Position numbers and translations under genes: made by a program
Shown here: in pieces, positions 17,423-25,538 of the stretch
Position numbering within the stretch: position 1 is the first letter of the stretch
How the letters are laid out: every line of letters begins with the position of its first letter
The notes under the pieces: generated by a model
Seen by the model: only the letters and a program-made list of their open reading frames with translations
Told to the model about the DNA's origin: nothing
Databases searched by the model: none
Assembly (NCBI GenBank): GCA_037443945.1
Contig: JBBINH010000004.1
Location: 1-64,000 of the forward strand
Length of the DNA: 64,000 nt
Origin: SSF26 sp037443945
GTDB taxonomy: Bacteria; Chloroflexota; Anaerolineae; J102
Direction: 5' to 3'

Positions 17423-18904
17423 ATGCATATCGCTTTTCTGAATCCGCAAGGCAATTTTGATCCCCAGGATAGCTACTGGACGGCCCACCCCGATTTCGGC
17501 GGGCAACTGGTCTATGTCAAGGAATTGGCCATCGCCATGGCCGGATTGGGGCACCGGGTCGACATCGTCACGCGCCAAATCGTAGACCCGGATTGGCCCG
17601 AATTCGCCGCGCCGCTTGATGCCTATCCCGGTGTTGAAGGGGTGCGCATTGTCCGCATCCCCTGCGGACCGCCGACCTTTCTGGCCAAAGAACAGCTCTG
17701 GCCTTATCTGGGACCGGAATGGGTGCCCAACATCGTGGCCTTTTACCGGCAGGAAGGCCGCTTTCCCGACGCCATCACAACCCACTATGCCGATGGTGGC
17801 CTGAGCGGCGCCCTCATCGAGGATGACATCGGCATCCCGTTCACCTTTACCGGCCATTCCCTGGGCGCGCAAAAGCTGGATAAGCTTGGACCGACGGCAG
17901 CCAATCTGGCCGAGCTGGACGCCCGTTTTCATTTTGCCCAGCGCATTGCCGCCGAACGTATCGCCATGAATCGCGCCGGCGTGGTTATCGTGAGCACCCG
18001 TCAGGAGCAGCGCGAGCAATACGGCCATCCGGCCTATGGCGGGGCCATTGATCCGACCGATGACTCCCGCTTTGCCGTCGTGCCACCGGGGGTCAACCTG
18101 CGCATCTTCGCTGCCGACGCCCGCGCCGACGGCGAGGAAGCCGTACAAGCCCACGTCGAGCAGATGCTGGCCCGAGACGTGGCCCCGGAACGCCGTCATC
18201 TGCCGGCCATTGTCTGTTCCAGCCGGCTGGATGCCAAAAAGAACCACGTGGGTCTCGTCCGCGCCTTTGCCGCAAGCCCGGCCCTGCAGACGATGGCGAA
18301 TCTGGTCATCGTCGTGCGTGGTTTGACCGACCCCCTGCGCGATCGCAACCAGGGACGGGGCGAGGAACGGGCCATTCTGGACGCCATCGTGGCCCTGATC
18401 GAGGCCCATAACCTGTGGGGCAAGGTGAGCGCCTTTCCTCTCAACAGCCAGCAGGAGCTGGCCGCTGCCTATCGTTATCTGGCCCGACGCCGTTCGGTTT
18501 TTGCCCTCACCGCCCTCTACGAGCCGTTCGGTCTGGCGCCGCTGGAGGCGATTGCCGCCGGCTTGCCCGGTGTCGTCACCCGCAACGGTGGGCCCAGCGA
18601 GAGCCTGTACGATGCGGCCACGGGTACGGCCTACGGCGTGTTGGTGGACCCGGCCGATCCGGCCGATATCGCCCGTGGCTTGCTGGAGGTGCTGGCTGAC
18701 CCGGCGCGCTGGCAGGCCTATCAGGAGGCCGGGATTCGCCGGGTGCACGAACGTTACACCTGGCAGCGGACGGCCGAGGGCTATCTGCAGGCCATCGCAC
18801 AGGCGCAGACCCGCCGTCGGGAACCGATTGCCCTGCATTTCCGCTTTCCCGACCGCTATCCACTGACCCTCGACGCGCTCGCCCGTGTGTATCTGCCGAC
18901 ATGA
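17423..18904 (+). CDS. Sucrose-phosphate-synthase-like GT4 glycosyltransferase
   Basis: Retaining glycosyltransferase of family GT4, 493 residues. The N-terminus holds the sucrose-synthase/SPS motif FGGQLVYVKELA with upstream NPQGNFDPQDSYW; then TGHSLGAQKLDKLG, the nucleotide-sugar-binding part CSSRLDAKKNHVGLVRAF, and ALYEPFGLAPLEAIAAGLPGVVTRNGGPSE with the EX7E pair. Known relatives make sucrose phosphate, sucrose or mannosylfructose phosphate; the acceptor cannot be decided here. ATG at 17423 follows AGGAGGAGG. The stop overlaps the start of the PfkB kinase, so the two are translationally coupled. No matching sucrose-phosphate phosphatase is seen in the window. Confidence 0.85.
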   Translation: MHIAFLNPQGNFDPQDSYWTAHPDFGGQLVYVKELAIAMAGLGHRVDIVTRQIVDPDWPEFAAPLDAYPGVEGVRIVRIPCGPPTFLAKEQLWPYLGPEWVPNIVAFYRQEGRFPDAITTHYADGGLSGALIEDDIGIPFTFTGHSLGAQKLDKLGPTAANLAELDARFHFAQRIAAERIAMNRAGVVIVSTRQEQREQYGHPAYGGAIDPTDDSRFAVVPPGVNLRIFAADARADGEEAVQAHVEQMLARDVAPERRHLPAIVCSSRLDAKKNHVGLVRAFAASPALQTMANLVIVVRGLTDPLRDRNQGRGEERAILDAIVALIEAHNLWGKVSAFPLNSQQELAAAYRYLARRRSVFALTALYEPFGLAPLEAIAAGLPGVVTRNGGPSESLYDAATGTAYGVLVDPADPADIARGLLEVLADPARWQAYQEAGIRRVHERYTWQRTAEGYLQAIAQAQTRRREPIALHFRFPDRYPLTLDALARVYLPT

Positions 18905-19893
18905 GCCTGCCTATCATCCCTGCCGGTGATATCGACGTCCTCGCCATCGGCGAGGTTGTCATCGACATGATTTCGCAAGACCCGGCGGGTCATCTGCGCG
19001 AGGCCGAGACCTTTCGGCGCTATTTGGGAGGGTCGCCGGCCAACATCGCCGTCTATGTGGCCAAGTTGGGCGGCCGTGGGGCCATCATCGCCAAAACGGG
19101 TAGCGGCGGTTTCGGTCAGTTCATCAAAGCCGAGTTGCAACGCCACGGCGTCATCACCGATTACCTGCAGATGGACCCCCATGTGCGTACCACGGTCATC
19201 TTCATCGCCCGCAGCACCGGCACGCCCGACTTCGAGGCGTTTCGTGACGGCGACTATCAGTTGCGGGCCGAGGAGGTGTCGGAAGAGGCCGTGGCGCGGG
19301 CGCGGATTGTGCATGCCTCGACCTTTGCCCTCTCGCGCGAGCCGTGTCGTTCGGCCGTCCGGCGGGCCTTTGAGCTGGCCCAGGCCCACGGCAAACTCAT
19401 CTCGCTGGACCCCAACTACAGCCCGGCCCTCTGGCCAAATCCCGCCGAGGCCCGGCAGGTTTTGGCCGAGTTCTATCGCTTGGTCACGCTGACCAAGCCC
19501 TCGTTGGACGATGCCCATCGGCTGTTCGGTTCTCATCTTGCGCCGACGGAGTGTATCGCCCGCTTTCACGCCTGGGGACCGCGCCTGGTGGTGTTGACGA
19601 TGGGTCGTCAAGGCGCCCTGGTTTCGCTGGACGGTCATCTCGTGGGCCATCTGCCGGCGCGACCGATCGCCGTGGCCGATGCCACCGGCGCCGGCGATTC
19701 GTTTTGGGCTGGTTTTCTAACGGCGCTTCTCGACGGTTATCCGCCGGACCGTTGCGCCTGGTTTGCCCGCGAGGTGGCCGAGATCAAGTTGCAAACGGTG
19801 GGGCCGTTGCCGTACGCCCTCAATCGGGCCGCCGTGTATGCCCGGTTGCCGGAGGAGGCGGTGCTGCTGCCCTGGCACGAGCGGCCTTGCTGA
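18901..19893 (+). CDS. PfkB-family carbohydrate kinase, probable fructokinase
   Basis: Ribokinase/PfkB-family kinase of 330 residues. It has the N-terminal GGSPANIAVYVAKLGG signature, and the C-terminal ATP/anion-hole motif DATGAGDSFWAGF with the catalytic Asp. The substrate is likely fructose or a related ketose, inferred from coupling to the SPS-like enzyme; 5-dehydro-2-deoxygluconokinase-type relatives remain possible. Its last 74 bp overlap the end of a membrane-protein gene on the other strand. Confidence 0.88.
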   Translation: MSLPIIPAGDIDVLAIGEVVIDMISQDPAGHLREAETFRRYLGGSPANIAVYVAKLGGRGAIIAKTGSGGFGQFIKAELQRHGVITDYLQMDPHVRTTVIFIARSTGTPDFEAFRDGDYQLRAEEVSEEAVARARIVHASTFALSREPCRSAVRRAFELAQAHGKLISLDPNYSPALWPNPAEARQVLAEFYRLVTLTKPSLDDAHRLFGSHLAPTECIARFHAWGPRLVVLTMGRQGALVSLDGHLVGHLPARPIAVADATGAGDSFWAGFLTALLDGYPPDRCAWFAREVAEIKLQTVGPLPYALNRAAVYARLPEEAVLLPWHERPC

Positions 19894-20551
19894 AGCCGGA
19901 CGGCCACCATCCGCCCAGCCAAAGCAGTCCGGATAAGGCGATGAGGATCGCTCCGGCGGCCGTCAGATAGAACGCCGTCCCCGGCTGCAAAGGGCGATGG
20001 TACAGCCCTTCCAGGACCGGCAGCAGGCGCAGGAACCCGCGCAGGGCGGGAAACGGGAGCGCGGCCAGACCCAGCAGCGCCAGGCCGCGGATGGGGTCGG
20101 GCATGTAACGATGCAGCAAGGGAGCCAGGGGGACGACGGCCAACAGCAGGAGCATGACCGTCGTCTGCAGGCGAAACTCAGGCGCGCGCAGCGAGTCCGG
20201 AGTCCAGGCCGGCGGTAACGTCGACAGGGCAACCGGTACGGCCAGGAGGACAAGCCCTGCCCGTAACCACCGGGAGAATCGAGGCCTGGGCACGGTGGCG
20301 AGGAGGATCAGGCCCAGGGCCAGGGTGATGAGGGGATTGTAGAAGGCCTCGCGGCGCAGGATGAGGTGTCCGCTCCGGACCTCCGGCACGAATTTGACGT
20401 ATTCGGCCAGATCGAGACCCAGGATGGCGAGAGCGGCGGCCGGATGGGGCAACCAGGCACCCCAATACCCCAGAGCGGTGAGCAGCAAGCCTGCGGCCAG
20501 GCTTAGCCCGGCTACGCTGTTTCGTCCGGGGTGATTGAGATACTTGCGCAC
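19820..20551 (-). CDS. Multi-pass membrane protein, unknown
   Basis: About 243 residues with six or so hydrophobic helices (GLSLAAGLLLTALGYWGAWL, NPLITLALGLILLATV, TTVMLLLLAVVPLAPLL, FYLTAAGAILIALSGLLWLGGWW) and an Ala/Pro-rich basic tail. No family was recognised. The GTG at 20551 is a tentative start: no ATG is available near it, and it begins 41 bp after the glycosyltransferase stop. The gene converges on and overlaps the PfkB kinase by 74 bp. Context suggests a role in the envelope glycan cluster. Confidence 0.6.
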   Translation of the reverse strand: MRKYLNHPGRNSVAGLSLAAGLLLTALGYWGAWLPHPAAALAILGLDLAEYVKFVPEVRSGHLILRREAFYNPLITLALGLILLATVPRPRFSRWLRAGLVLLAVPVALSTLPPAWTPDSLRAPEFRLQTTVMLLLLAVVPLAPLLHRYMPDPIRGLALLGLAALPFPALRGFLRLLPVLEGLYHRPLQPGTAFYLTAAGAILIALSGLLWLGGWWPSGFSKAARARAAAPPPPATGHTRRPD

Positions 20552-20592
20552 GGACGATCGGATGATAAGCCAGAAGCGCAGCGGATGGGTGT

Positions 20593-21729
20593 TTATGACA
20601 AAAGCGAACGATAAACGGCCAGCAGACGCTGTGCGGCCTGATCCCAGGTCCAACGGGCGGCGCGCGGTGGGCCACGGCGGCCGAGTTCGCGGCGGCAATC
20701 GGCCTCGCCGAGCAGGCGCACCAGGGTGGCGACAAGGGCTTCGTCATCGCCGGTGGGGAGCAACCAGGCGGCGTCTCCGGCAATTTCGGGCAGGCTGCTG
20801 GTGTCGGTACAGACTACGGGCGTGCCGCAGGCCATGGCCTCCAGAACGGGTAAGCCGAAGCCTTCGTAGTGGCTGGGGTAGACGAAGAGGTCGGCCAGAT
20901 TGTAGAGGGCAGGGAGGTCGGCATCGGGGACAAAGCCGAGGAAATGGACGAAGGGCTCGGCGTTTTGGCGTGCGACTTCGGCGAAAATTTTTTTGTATAG
21001 CCATCCCCTACCGCCGGCGATCACGAGATGATGGGGGAAACCGGCGGCACGACGCGCTTCGGCAAACGCACGAATAAGGCCATCGATGTTTTTGCGCGGC
21101 TCCAGGGTGCCCACGGTGAGCACGAAGGGAAAAGCATCCAGGCCATAACGGACGGCGACCGGCCGCAGCGCTTGCCGATCGAGGGGGCGAAAGCGCGGTT
21201 CCACCCCGGCCCCGATAACGCTGACGCGCGCCGGGGAAAGACCGAAAAGCCGGATGGCGTCCTGACGGGTGGCTTCGGAGTCGGCCAGGATATGGTCGGC
21301 GCGGGCCAGCGCCCGCGGTACGGCCCCGGCCAGGAAGCGCTGTAGGGGCGGGTAGGCGTATTCGGGATGGATCAGAAAGGCCAGGTCGTGGATCGTGACG
21401 AGGGTTTTACCGCTGCGGACGGGCGGCAGCAGGAAGTTGGGCGCGTGGAACAGGTCGAACGGCCCCGTCCACCGGTCGACTGCCAGGGGCAAGCGTAGCC
21501 GATGCCAGAAGATGGTCTGCCAGCGGTCGGGCAGGGGCAGCCGCCGCACGGTCACCGCCGCCGGCCAGGGCGTGGTCGGTTCGAAGGGACCGCGTTCGCG
21601 CGGGTAGAGCAACGTCATCCGTTCCTCGGGGTCCAGCAGCGGGACCAGTGCTCGGATCAATTCCCGCGTGTAGCGACCGATACCCGCTCCCTGCAGGGCG
21701 GCCGGGGTGTAGTCCACGGCGATATGCAT
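20593..21729 (-). CDS. GT4 glycosyltransferase
   Basis: Cytoplasmic glycosyltransferase of the GT4/GT-B group, 378 residues. The N-terminus HIAVDYTPAALQGAGIGRYTRELI is typical of mannosyl/rhamnosyl-transferase-like enzymes; FVLTVGTLEPRKNIDGLIRAF marks the second Rossmann domain and YPSHYEGFGLPVLEAMACGTPVV carries the EX7E-type donor site. The start at 21729 leaves 20 bp to the upstream gtrA-like gene; an earlier in-frame start would overlap it. It probably extends a surface or lipid-linked glycan together with the ligase-like gene upstream. Confidence 0.88.
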   Translation of the reverse strand: MHIAVDYTPAALQGAGIGRYTRELIRALVPLLDPEERMTLLYPRERGPFEPTTPWPAAVTVRRLPLPDRWQTIFWHRLRLPLAVDRWTGPFDLFHAPNFLLPPVRSGKTLVTIHDLAFLIHPEYAYPPLQRFLAGAVPRALARADHILADSEATRQDAIRLFGLSPARVSVIGAGVEPRFRPLDRQALRPVAVRYGLDAFPFVLTVGTLEPRKNIDGLIRAFAEARRAAGFPHHLVIAGGRGWLYKKIFAEVARQNAEPFVHFLGFVPDADLPALYNLADLFVYPSHYEGFGLPVLEAMACGTPVVCTDTSSLPEIAGDAAWLLPTGDDEALVATLVRLLGEADCRRELGRRGPPRAARWTWDQAAQRLLAVYRSLLS

Positions 21730-21749
21730 AGGACCCAGGCGCAAGGGAT

Positions 21750-22226
21750 TCAGGCGACCTGGCGGTAGGTCCACAGGCGATTGACGCCGAAGTTCCAGAA
21801 GAGCACCACCAGGATGGCCACGGCTTTGGCGATGTTGAGGGCAGGGACCTCGCCCAAACCGCGATGGATCAGAAAGCGGTCAACCAGGTACAGCACCACC
21901 GAGTTGATGCCCAAGCCGATGACGCTCACCAGGGCGAAACGGGGCAGTTGCTTGCGTTTCCGGATGCGACGGCTTTCGGGATAGGTCCACAGCCGATTCC
22001 AGGTGAAGTTGCTGATGACGGCGCAACTGAAGGAGACGGCGTTGGCCAGCAGATTGGGCCAGTCCCAACCCACGGCCAGGAGATTGAGCACGGTGAAGTC
22101 CACAACGGCGCCGAACGCGCCGACGATGGCAAACTTGACAAACCGTTCCAGTTCTTTGGTGGGAATGGGGAGGACGGCACTCAGGCGGGAGAAGAGCTTA
22201 TAAGCAGTCACGACCGGAACAGGCAT
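21750..22226 (-). CDS. GtrA-like membrane protein
   Basis: GtrA-family protein of 158 residues with four membrane helices: FVKFAIVGAFGAVVDFTVLNLL, NAVSFSCAVISNFTWNRLWTY (the family's NF-WNR-WTY signature) and a second copy-like ending FWNFGVNRLWTY. GtrA proteins are proposed to help flip undecaprenyl-phosphate-linked sugars across the membrane. The gene starts inside the end of the O-antigen ligase-like gene (29-bp overlap), consistent with one transcript. Confidence 0.88.
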   Translation of the reverse strand: MPVPVVTAYKLFSRLSAVLPIPTKELERFVKFAIVGAFGAVVDFTVLNLLAVGWDWPNLLANAVSFSCAVISNFTWNRLWTYPESRRIRKRKQLPRFALVSVIGLGINSVVLYLVDRFLIHRGLGEVPALNIAKAVAILVVLFWNFGVNRLWTYRQVA

Positions 22227-23670
22227 GAGCAGGCATGACAGAAGAAGCGATGGGCAGAGGAGACGGCGAAGCGCTCAGGGACAACAGGGCCAGGGCCAGA
22301 GCGACGACCAGTTGGATGCCCTGGACGAACAGATTGTCGAACTGGTTGTGAACGGACAGATGGACAAGCAAACCGCAGACGCCGCTGGCCAAGGCCCGGT
22401 TCCAGCCCTGCTGTCGTCTGACGGCCAGGAAAGCCATGACCACGCTGCCCAACCAGAACCACAGATAGCCCAGAGCACCGATGAGGCCGGCCTCGGCAGC
22501 GACGTGGAAGAGGACATTATGGGCATGACCAAGGGGATCGAACCAGGGACTGATGGCGTATTCAGGATAGATGACGTTCCAGTTGCCGATACCGATACCC
22601 AACCAGAGATGGTCGGCGAGCATGGCCCAGGCAGCCTGCCAATGAGCCACGCGCTCCAGAACGGCAAAGTTGGCATCGGTAACCGGTACCCCGCGAGCGT
22701 TCCAGGTGCCGAAGTACGTGAGGATGTCCTGGAAGCGGACCGTGAGGGCCGGTGGCAGGAATGGATAGACAACAGGCAGGAGAACGGCTCCCAGGCCGAT
22801 CAGGATGCGACTTCGGAGCGAACTCAGCAGTAGGACAACCAGGGTTGAGGCCAGCAGACCCAGCCAGGCCCCACGAGACCAGCTCGTGACGATGCCGGCG
22901 CCGATGAGGCAGGCCGCCACCAGGAGACCCGTCGCTGCTGCCCACAGGGCAGCTCGTGACATGGTGTGCTGACGACGGCTATCGCCGAGAAGGCCCAAAA
23001 CCAGGGCCAGCGCCAGAGGCAGGGCCAAGCCCAAATAGCCGGCAAAGGGGTTGGGTTGGCCGAAAGTGCCGTAGCTGCGCAGAAACGGGCCGAGACGATA
23101 GGCTTCGGGACCGATGCGGAAGAAAAATTGCCACAGACCCACCAGGCTCTCGCCCACGGCAGCCACGATCAGGGCTATCGCCAGAGGCAGGCGATGGCGC
23201 GGGCCGACGAGTTGCGCAGCCAACACATACACCACCATGACCTCGGCCCATTTGATCAGCTCCGGCAGCGCTTCGGTCAACGACGAAGCGGCCAGGGTCG
23301 AAAGGAGCAGGACGAATCCGAAGGGCAGGAGCAGGCCGAGCAAGGGCGCAGGCTGCGGGTGCGCCAGGCGCGACATCCGGCGCAGAAACCAGGCAACGGT
23401 CGTGGCAGCGATGAGTACATCGGTGATGCCAACCGCTCCTGGGCCCAAGGGCAGACGCAACAGGGGGCCTGCCGGAATGGCCAAGGCCAGGGCATAGAGG
23501 CCGAGCACAGGTCGGCGCAGCAGCAGCACGCCGCCACCGGCTGCCACGACCAGCGCCGTCGCCGGCACCAGGGGTAGGAAGGTGATTGCGGCGGCGGTCG
23601 CTACGATAAGCGCTGCCGGACCCAGAAGGTCGGCCCGATGAAGACCGAAGGCATGCGGCAATGAGGACAT
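22198..23670 (-). CDS. O-antigen ligase/polymerase-like membrane protein
   Basis: About 490 residues with ten or more membrane helices and the Wzy_C/O-antigen-ligase region: SRGAWLGLLASTLVVLLL and, near the C-terminus, GIGIGNWNVIYPEYA...HAHNVLFHVAAEAGLIGALGY, where the H-x-H-N is the family hallmark. Such proteins join or polymerise surface glycans. The ATG at 23670 begins the conserved part; the frame runs 255 bp further upstream into a repeat-bearing region and that extension is not believed. First gene of the minus-strand glycan cluster. Confidence 0.87.
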   Translation of the reverse strand: MSSLPHAFGLHRADLLGPAALIVATAAAITFLPLVPATALVVAAGGGVLLLRRPVLGLYALALAIPAGPLLRLPLGPGAVGITDVLIAATTVAWFLRRMSRLAHPQPAPLLGLLLPFGFVLLLSTLAASSLTEALPELIKWAEVMVVYVLAAQLVGPRHRLPLAIALIVAAVGESLVGLWQFFFRIGPEAYRLGPFLRSYGTFGQPNPFAGYLGLALPLALALVLGLLGDSRRQHTMSRAALWAAATGLLVAACLIGAGIVTSWSRGAWLGLLASTLVVLLLSSLRSRILIGLGAVLLPVVYPFLPPALTVRFQDILTYFGTWNARGVPVTDANFAVLERVAHWQAAWAMLADHLWLGIGIGNWNVIYPEYAISPWFDPLGHAHNVLFHVAAEAGLIGALGYLWFWLGSVVMAFLAVRRQQGWNRALASGVCGLLVHLSVHNQFDNLFVQGIQLVVALALALLSLSASPSPLPIASSVMPAHACSGRDCL

Positions 23671-23924
23671 AAACAGAGGCCCATTGTAGCAAGACCGGAG
23701 GATCGCACCAAACCGGTAAGGGTTCGCGATTCGGTTCCAATAGCCGCGCAGGCTACCCCGGCCAGAGCCAGCGGCAGGTGGCCGGCGCACCATCCGGACA
23801 GGTGAGCTATGGCGATGCTTTCGATGGGTGAATGCCCCGGAGCTGCTGCCGGCCCGCAAACGGGCCGGGAGCGGATGACACGCCTCACCGACACAAGAGA
23901 GAACCGAGTCGAGTCTCGTTGACA

Positions 23925-24043
23925 AAGGAAGAACCTTACGCGAGAATAGCGCATGATGTGGGCCGTTTGTCCCATTGTATCTGAATCAATGTCGAAAAAT
24001 TACCCCTGTAGGGGTGCTATGCGGAGTGGAAAACCGAGTTCGC
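23925..24043 (+). repeat. Direct repeat copy A (119 bp) in a gene-free stretch
   Basis: The 416 bp between 23671 and 24086 carry no supported gene. Bases 23925-24043 are repeated in the same orientation at 24653-24764 with roughly 80% identity by eye (both begin AAGGAAGAACC and end GGAGTGGAAAAC plus a few bases). The two copies flank the small gene pair at 24087-24569. A 5-bp hairpin (ACCCC-TGTA-GGGGT, 24002-24015) lies inside copy A only. Confidence 0.8.
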
Positions 24044-24086
24044 ATCATCAATGGTTAGGCGGCTATACTAGAAGTCAATTCAGATA

Positions 24087-24317
24087 ATGAAAACTACGGC
24101 TTACTTCAGAACAAGCGTCATGGCTCGTCGTCCTTATCTCAAAATGGAATGGATTGAGCATGTCCTTAACAATCCTATCCGCACTGAGGTACAGCCCAAT
24201 GGGCGCATTCGTCATTGGGGGTACATTGCTGAGATGGACAAGTACTTGCGAATCGTCATGGAACCGGACGGGGAGACCGTGCATAACGCTTTCTTCGACC
24301 GTCGTTTCAACCCTTGA
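24087..24317 (+). CDS. Small DUF4258-like protein, possible toxin of a pair
   Basis: Predicted protein of 76 residues resembling small proteins found next to DUF2283 genes: ERIEHVL-type helix (MEWIEHVLNNP), then GRIRHWGYIAEMDKYLRIVMEPDGETVHNAFFDRRF, which looks like a short RelE/DUF4258-type beta sheet with terminal Arg residues. Followed after 15 bp by the DUF2283 gene, so the two likely form one transcript. Whether it is toxic is inference; the pair lies between direct repeats. Confidence 0.7.
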   Translation: MKTTAYFRTSVMARRPYLKMEWIEHVLNNPIRTEVQPNGRIRHWGYIAEMDKYLRIVMEPDGETVHNAFFDRRFNP

Positions 24318-24332
24318 TGAGGAGATGGACAG

Positions 24333-24569
24333 ATGATTTTCGAATACTATCCTGAAACAGACATGTTGTATATCAAACTTGTTGAAGGGATAAGCACTGA
24401 ATCTGAAGAAGTTGCGCCGGGAGTTGTATTGGACTTCGACGAGCATAACCGCGTCATCGGGGTTGAGATTGAAAATGCCAGCAAGATCATTGATCTGTCA
24501 AGATTGGAATTGAGAGCGCTTCCCGTTGTTAATCTGATCCTGACGGAGAGGGCTCCTGCGCCAGCATGA
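24333..24569 (+). CDS. DUF2283 domain protein, possible antitoxin partner
   Basis: Protein of 78 residues with the DUF2283 pattern: FEYYPETDMLYIKL near the start, then SEEVAPGVVLDFDEHNRVIGVEIENAS. The family has no settled function; it is often encoded beside DUF4258-type proteins and is discussed as the antitoxin half of such pairs. GAGGAG precedes the ATG with good spacing. Confidence 0.85.
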   Translation: MIFEYYPETDMLYIKLVEGISTESEEVAPGVVLDFDEHNRVIGVEIENASKIIDLSRLELRALPVVNLILTERAPAPA

Positions 24570-24652
24570 GGTTTAGATATACCCTCAGAGTGTGTCGCAA
24601 AATGGACTCGGTTCCAGAGTGTGCTGGTGCGAGAGGGGCAGCCGGTATGTTG

Positions 24653-24764
24653 AAGGAAGAACCCTACGCGGGAATAGCACATGACGTGGGTCGTTTGTCT
24701 CATGATACCTGAATCGACGCCGCAAAAGTCACCCCCGGAGAGGAGTGGAAAACGGAGTCCGTAT
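24653..24764 (+). repeat. Direct repeat copy B (112 bp)
   Basis: Second, diverged copy of the repeat at 23925-24043; it lacks about 12 bp present in copy A. Its end runs into an inverted repeat (GGAGTCC at 24754-24760, GGACTCC at 24768-24774) just before the transposase remnant, which could be the terminal end of an old insertion element. Confidence 0.78.
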
Positions 24765-24863
24765 ACTGGACTCCACTGCAAAAACGACCCTCACACCTCT
24801 TTGTACCCTCCTCAAAATCAGCAAAGTTGGATATAATGCCGCCAACCCACTTGGAGGAGTACC

Positions 24864-25330
24864 ATGCTTAGGAAGAACACCCGTCACCTGCCAATCCCGC
24901 TCACCGGCCATGTGGATGAATTGCCCGACGTGTTGCGCAATCGGCTACGCAATTCCTGGGCAGAGAGCTTTATCAAGAATGCTTCTGTCGGCCGGACGAA
25001 GAGCGGTTCGGCGTACTGTATGCCGATGTGCCTTCGCGGCCGCATGTGCCGGTCAAACGTTGAAACGTTCAAACCTGCGCCCACCGACCGGGAATGCTGA
25101 TGCGTCTGTCCTCCACGCCGGAAGATTGGCGGCGAGCGCAACGGTTGCGTCGCGTGCGTCGGCAAACCGAAGGGCGCAATCTCCGGGCGGCGATTGAGGC
25201 CACCGTGCGGAGTCTGAAACATCCCTTTCCGGCCGGTAAATTGCCGGTGCGCGGGCGCTTCCGCGTGGCCTGCATGGTGATCGGTTCGGCCGCCGTGATC
25301 AACGTGCGGGGGATTCACCGTTACTTACAG
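24864..25330 (+). pseudogene. Transposase remnant, frameshifted and internally deleted
   Basis: The first ~35 codons (HVDELPDVLRNRLRNSWAESF) match the N-terminus of DDE transposases of the IS1182-like kind. At about 24970 one base is missing: reading on in the next frame gives YQECFCRPDEERFGVLYADV and then SRPHVPVKR, the expected continuation, which stops at once. From ~25094 a C-terminal fragment is present (AIEATVRSLKHPFPAGKLPV, then RGRFRVACMVIGSAAVIN). Most of the catalytic middle of a ~450-residue enzyme is gone. A TATAAT at 24832-24837 and GGAGG before the ATG remain from the original gene. Confidence 0.8.
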
Positions 25331-25538
25331 GCTCGGCTAGGGGGTGGACAAGTAACGAAAGGGTCGAAAGCGAGCGCAAATCGCCGACAAGGGACCGGAG
25401 AAGGGAGCATTTTTTCTTTTGTTTCTGCTCTGGTCCGGGCGTTTCGGACTTTGGCACTGCGCCGACGTCTGGCTTTGTGTTGGTCAGGTGCAGGTTTTTG
25501 CAGAGGAGTCATTTTTTGCTTTTTCACAGGAGGCCCGT

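Noticed and set aside
23671..23925. N-terminal extension of the O-antigen ligase-like protein
   Set aside because: The added residues look non-coding (Arg/Ser/Pro-rich) and lead into the dispersed repeat; the membrane protein starts naturally at 23670.
24347..24781. A 144-codon minus-strand frame covering the DUF2283 gene and repeat B
   Set aside because: It runs antisense to a recognised gene; its start resembles the minus-strand frame in repeat A only because the DNA is repeated.
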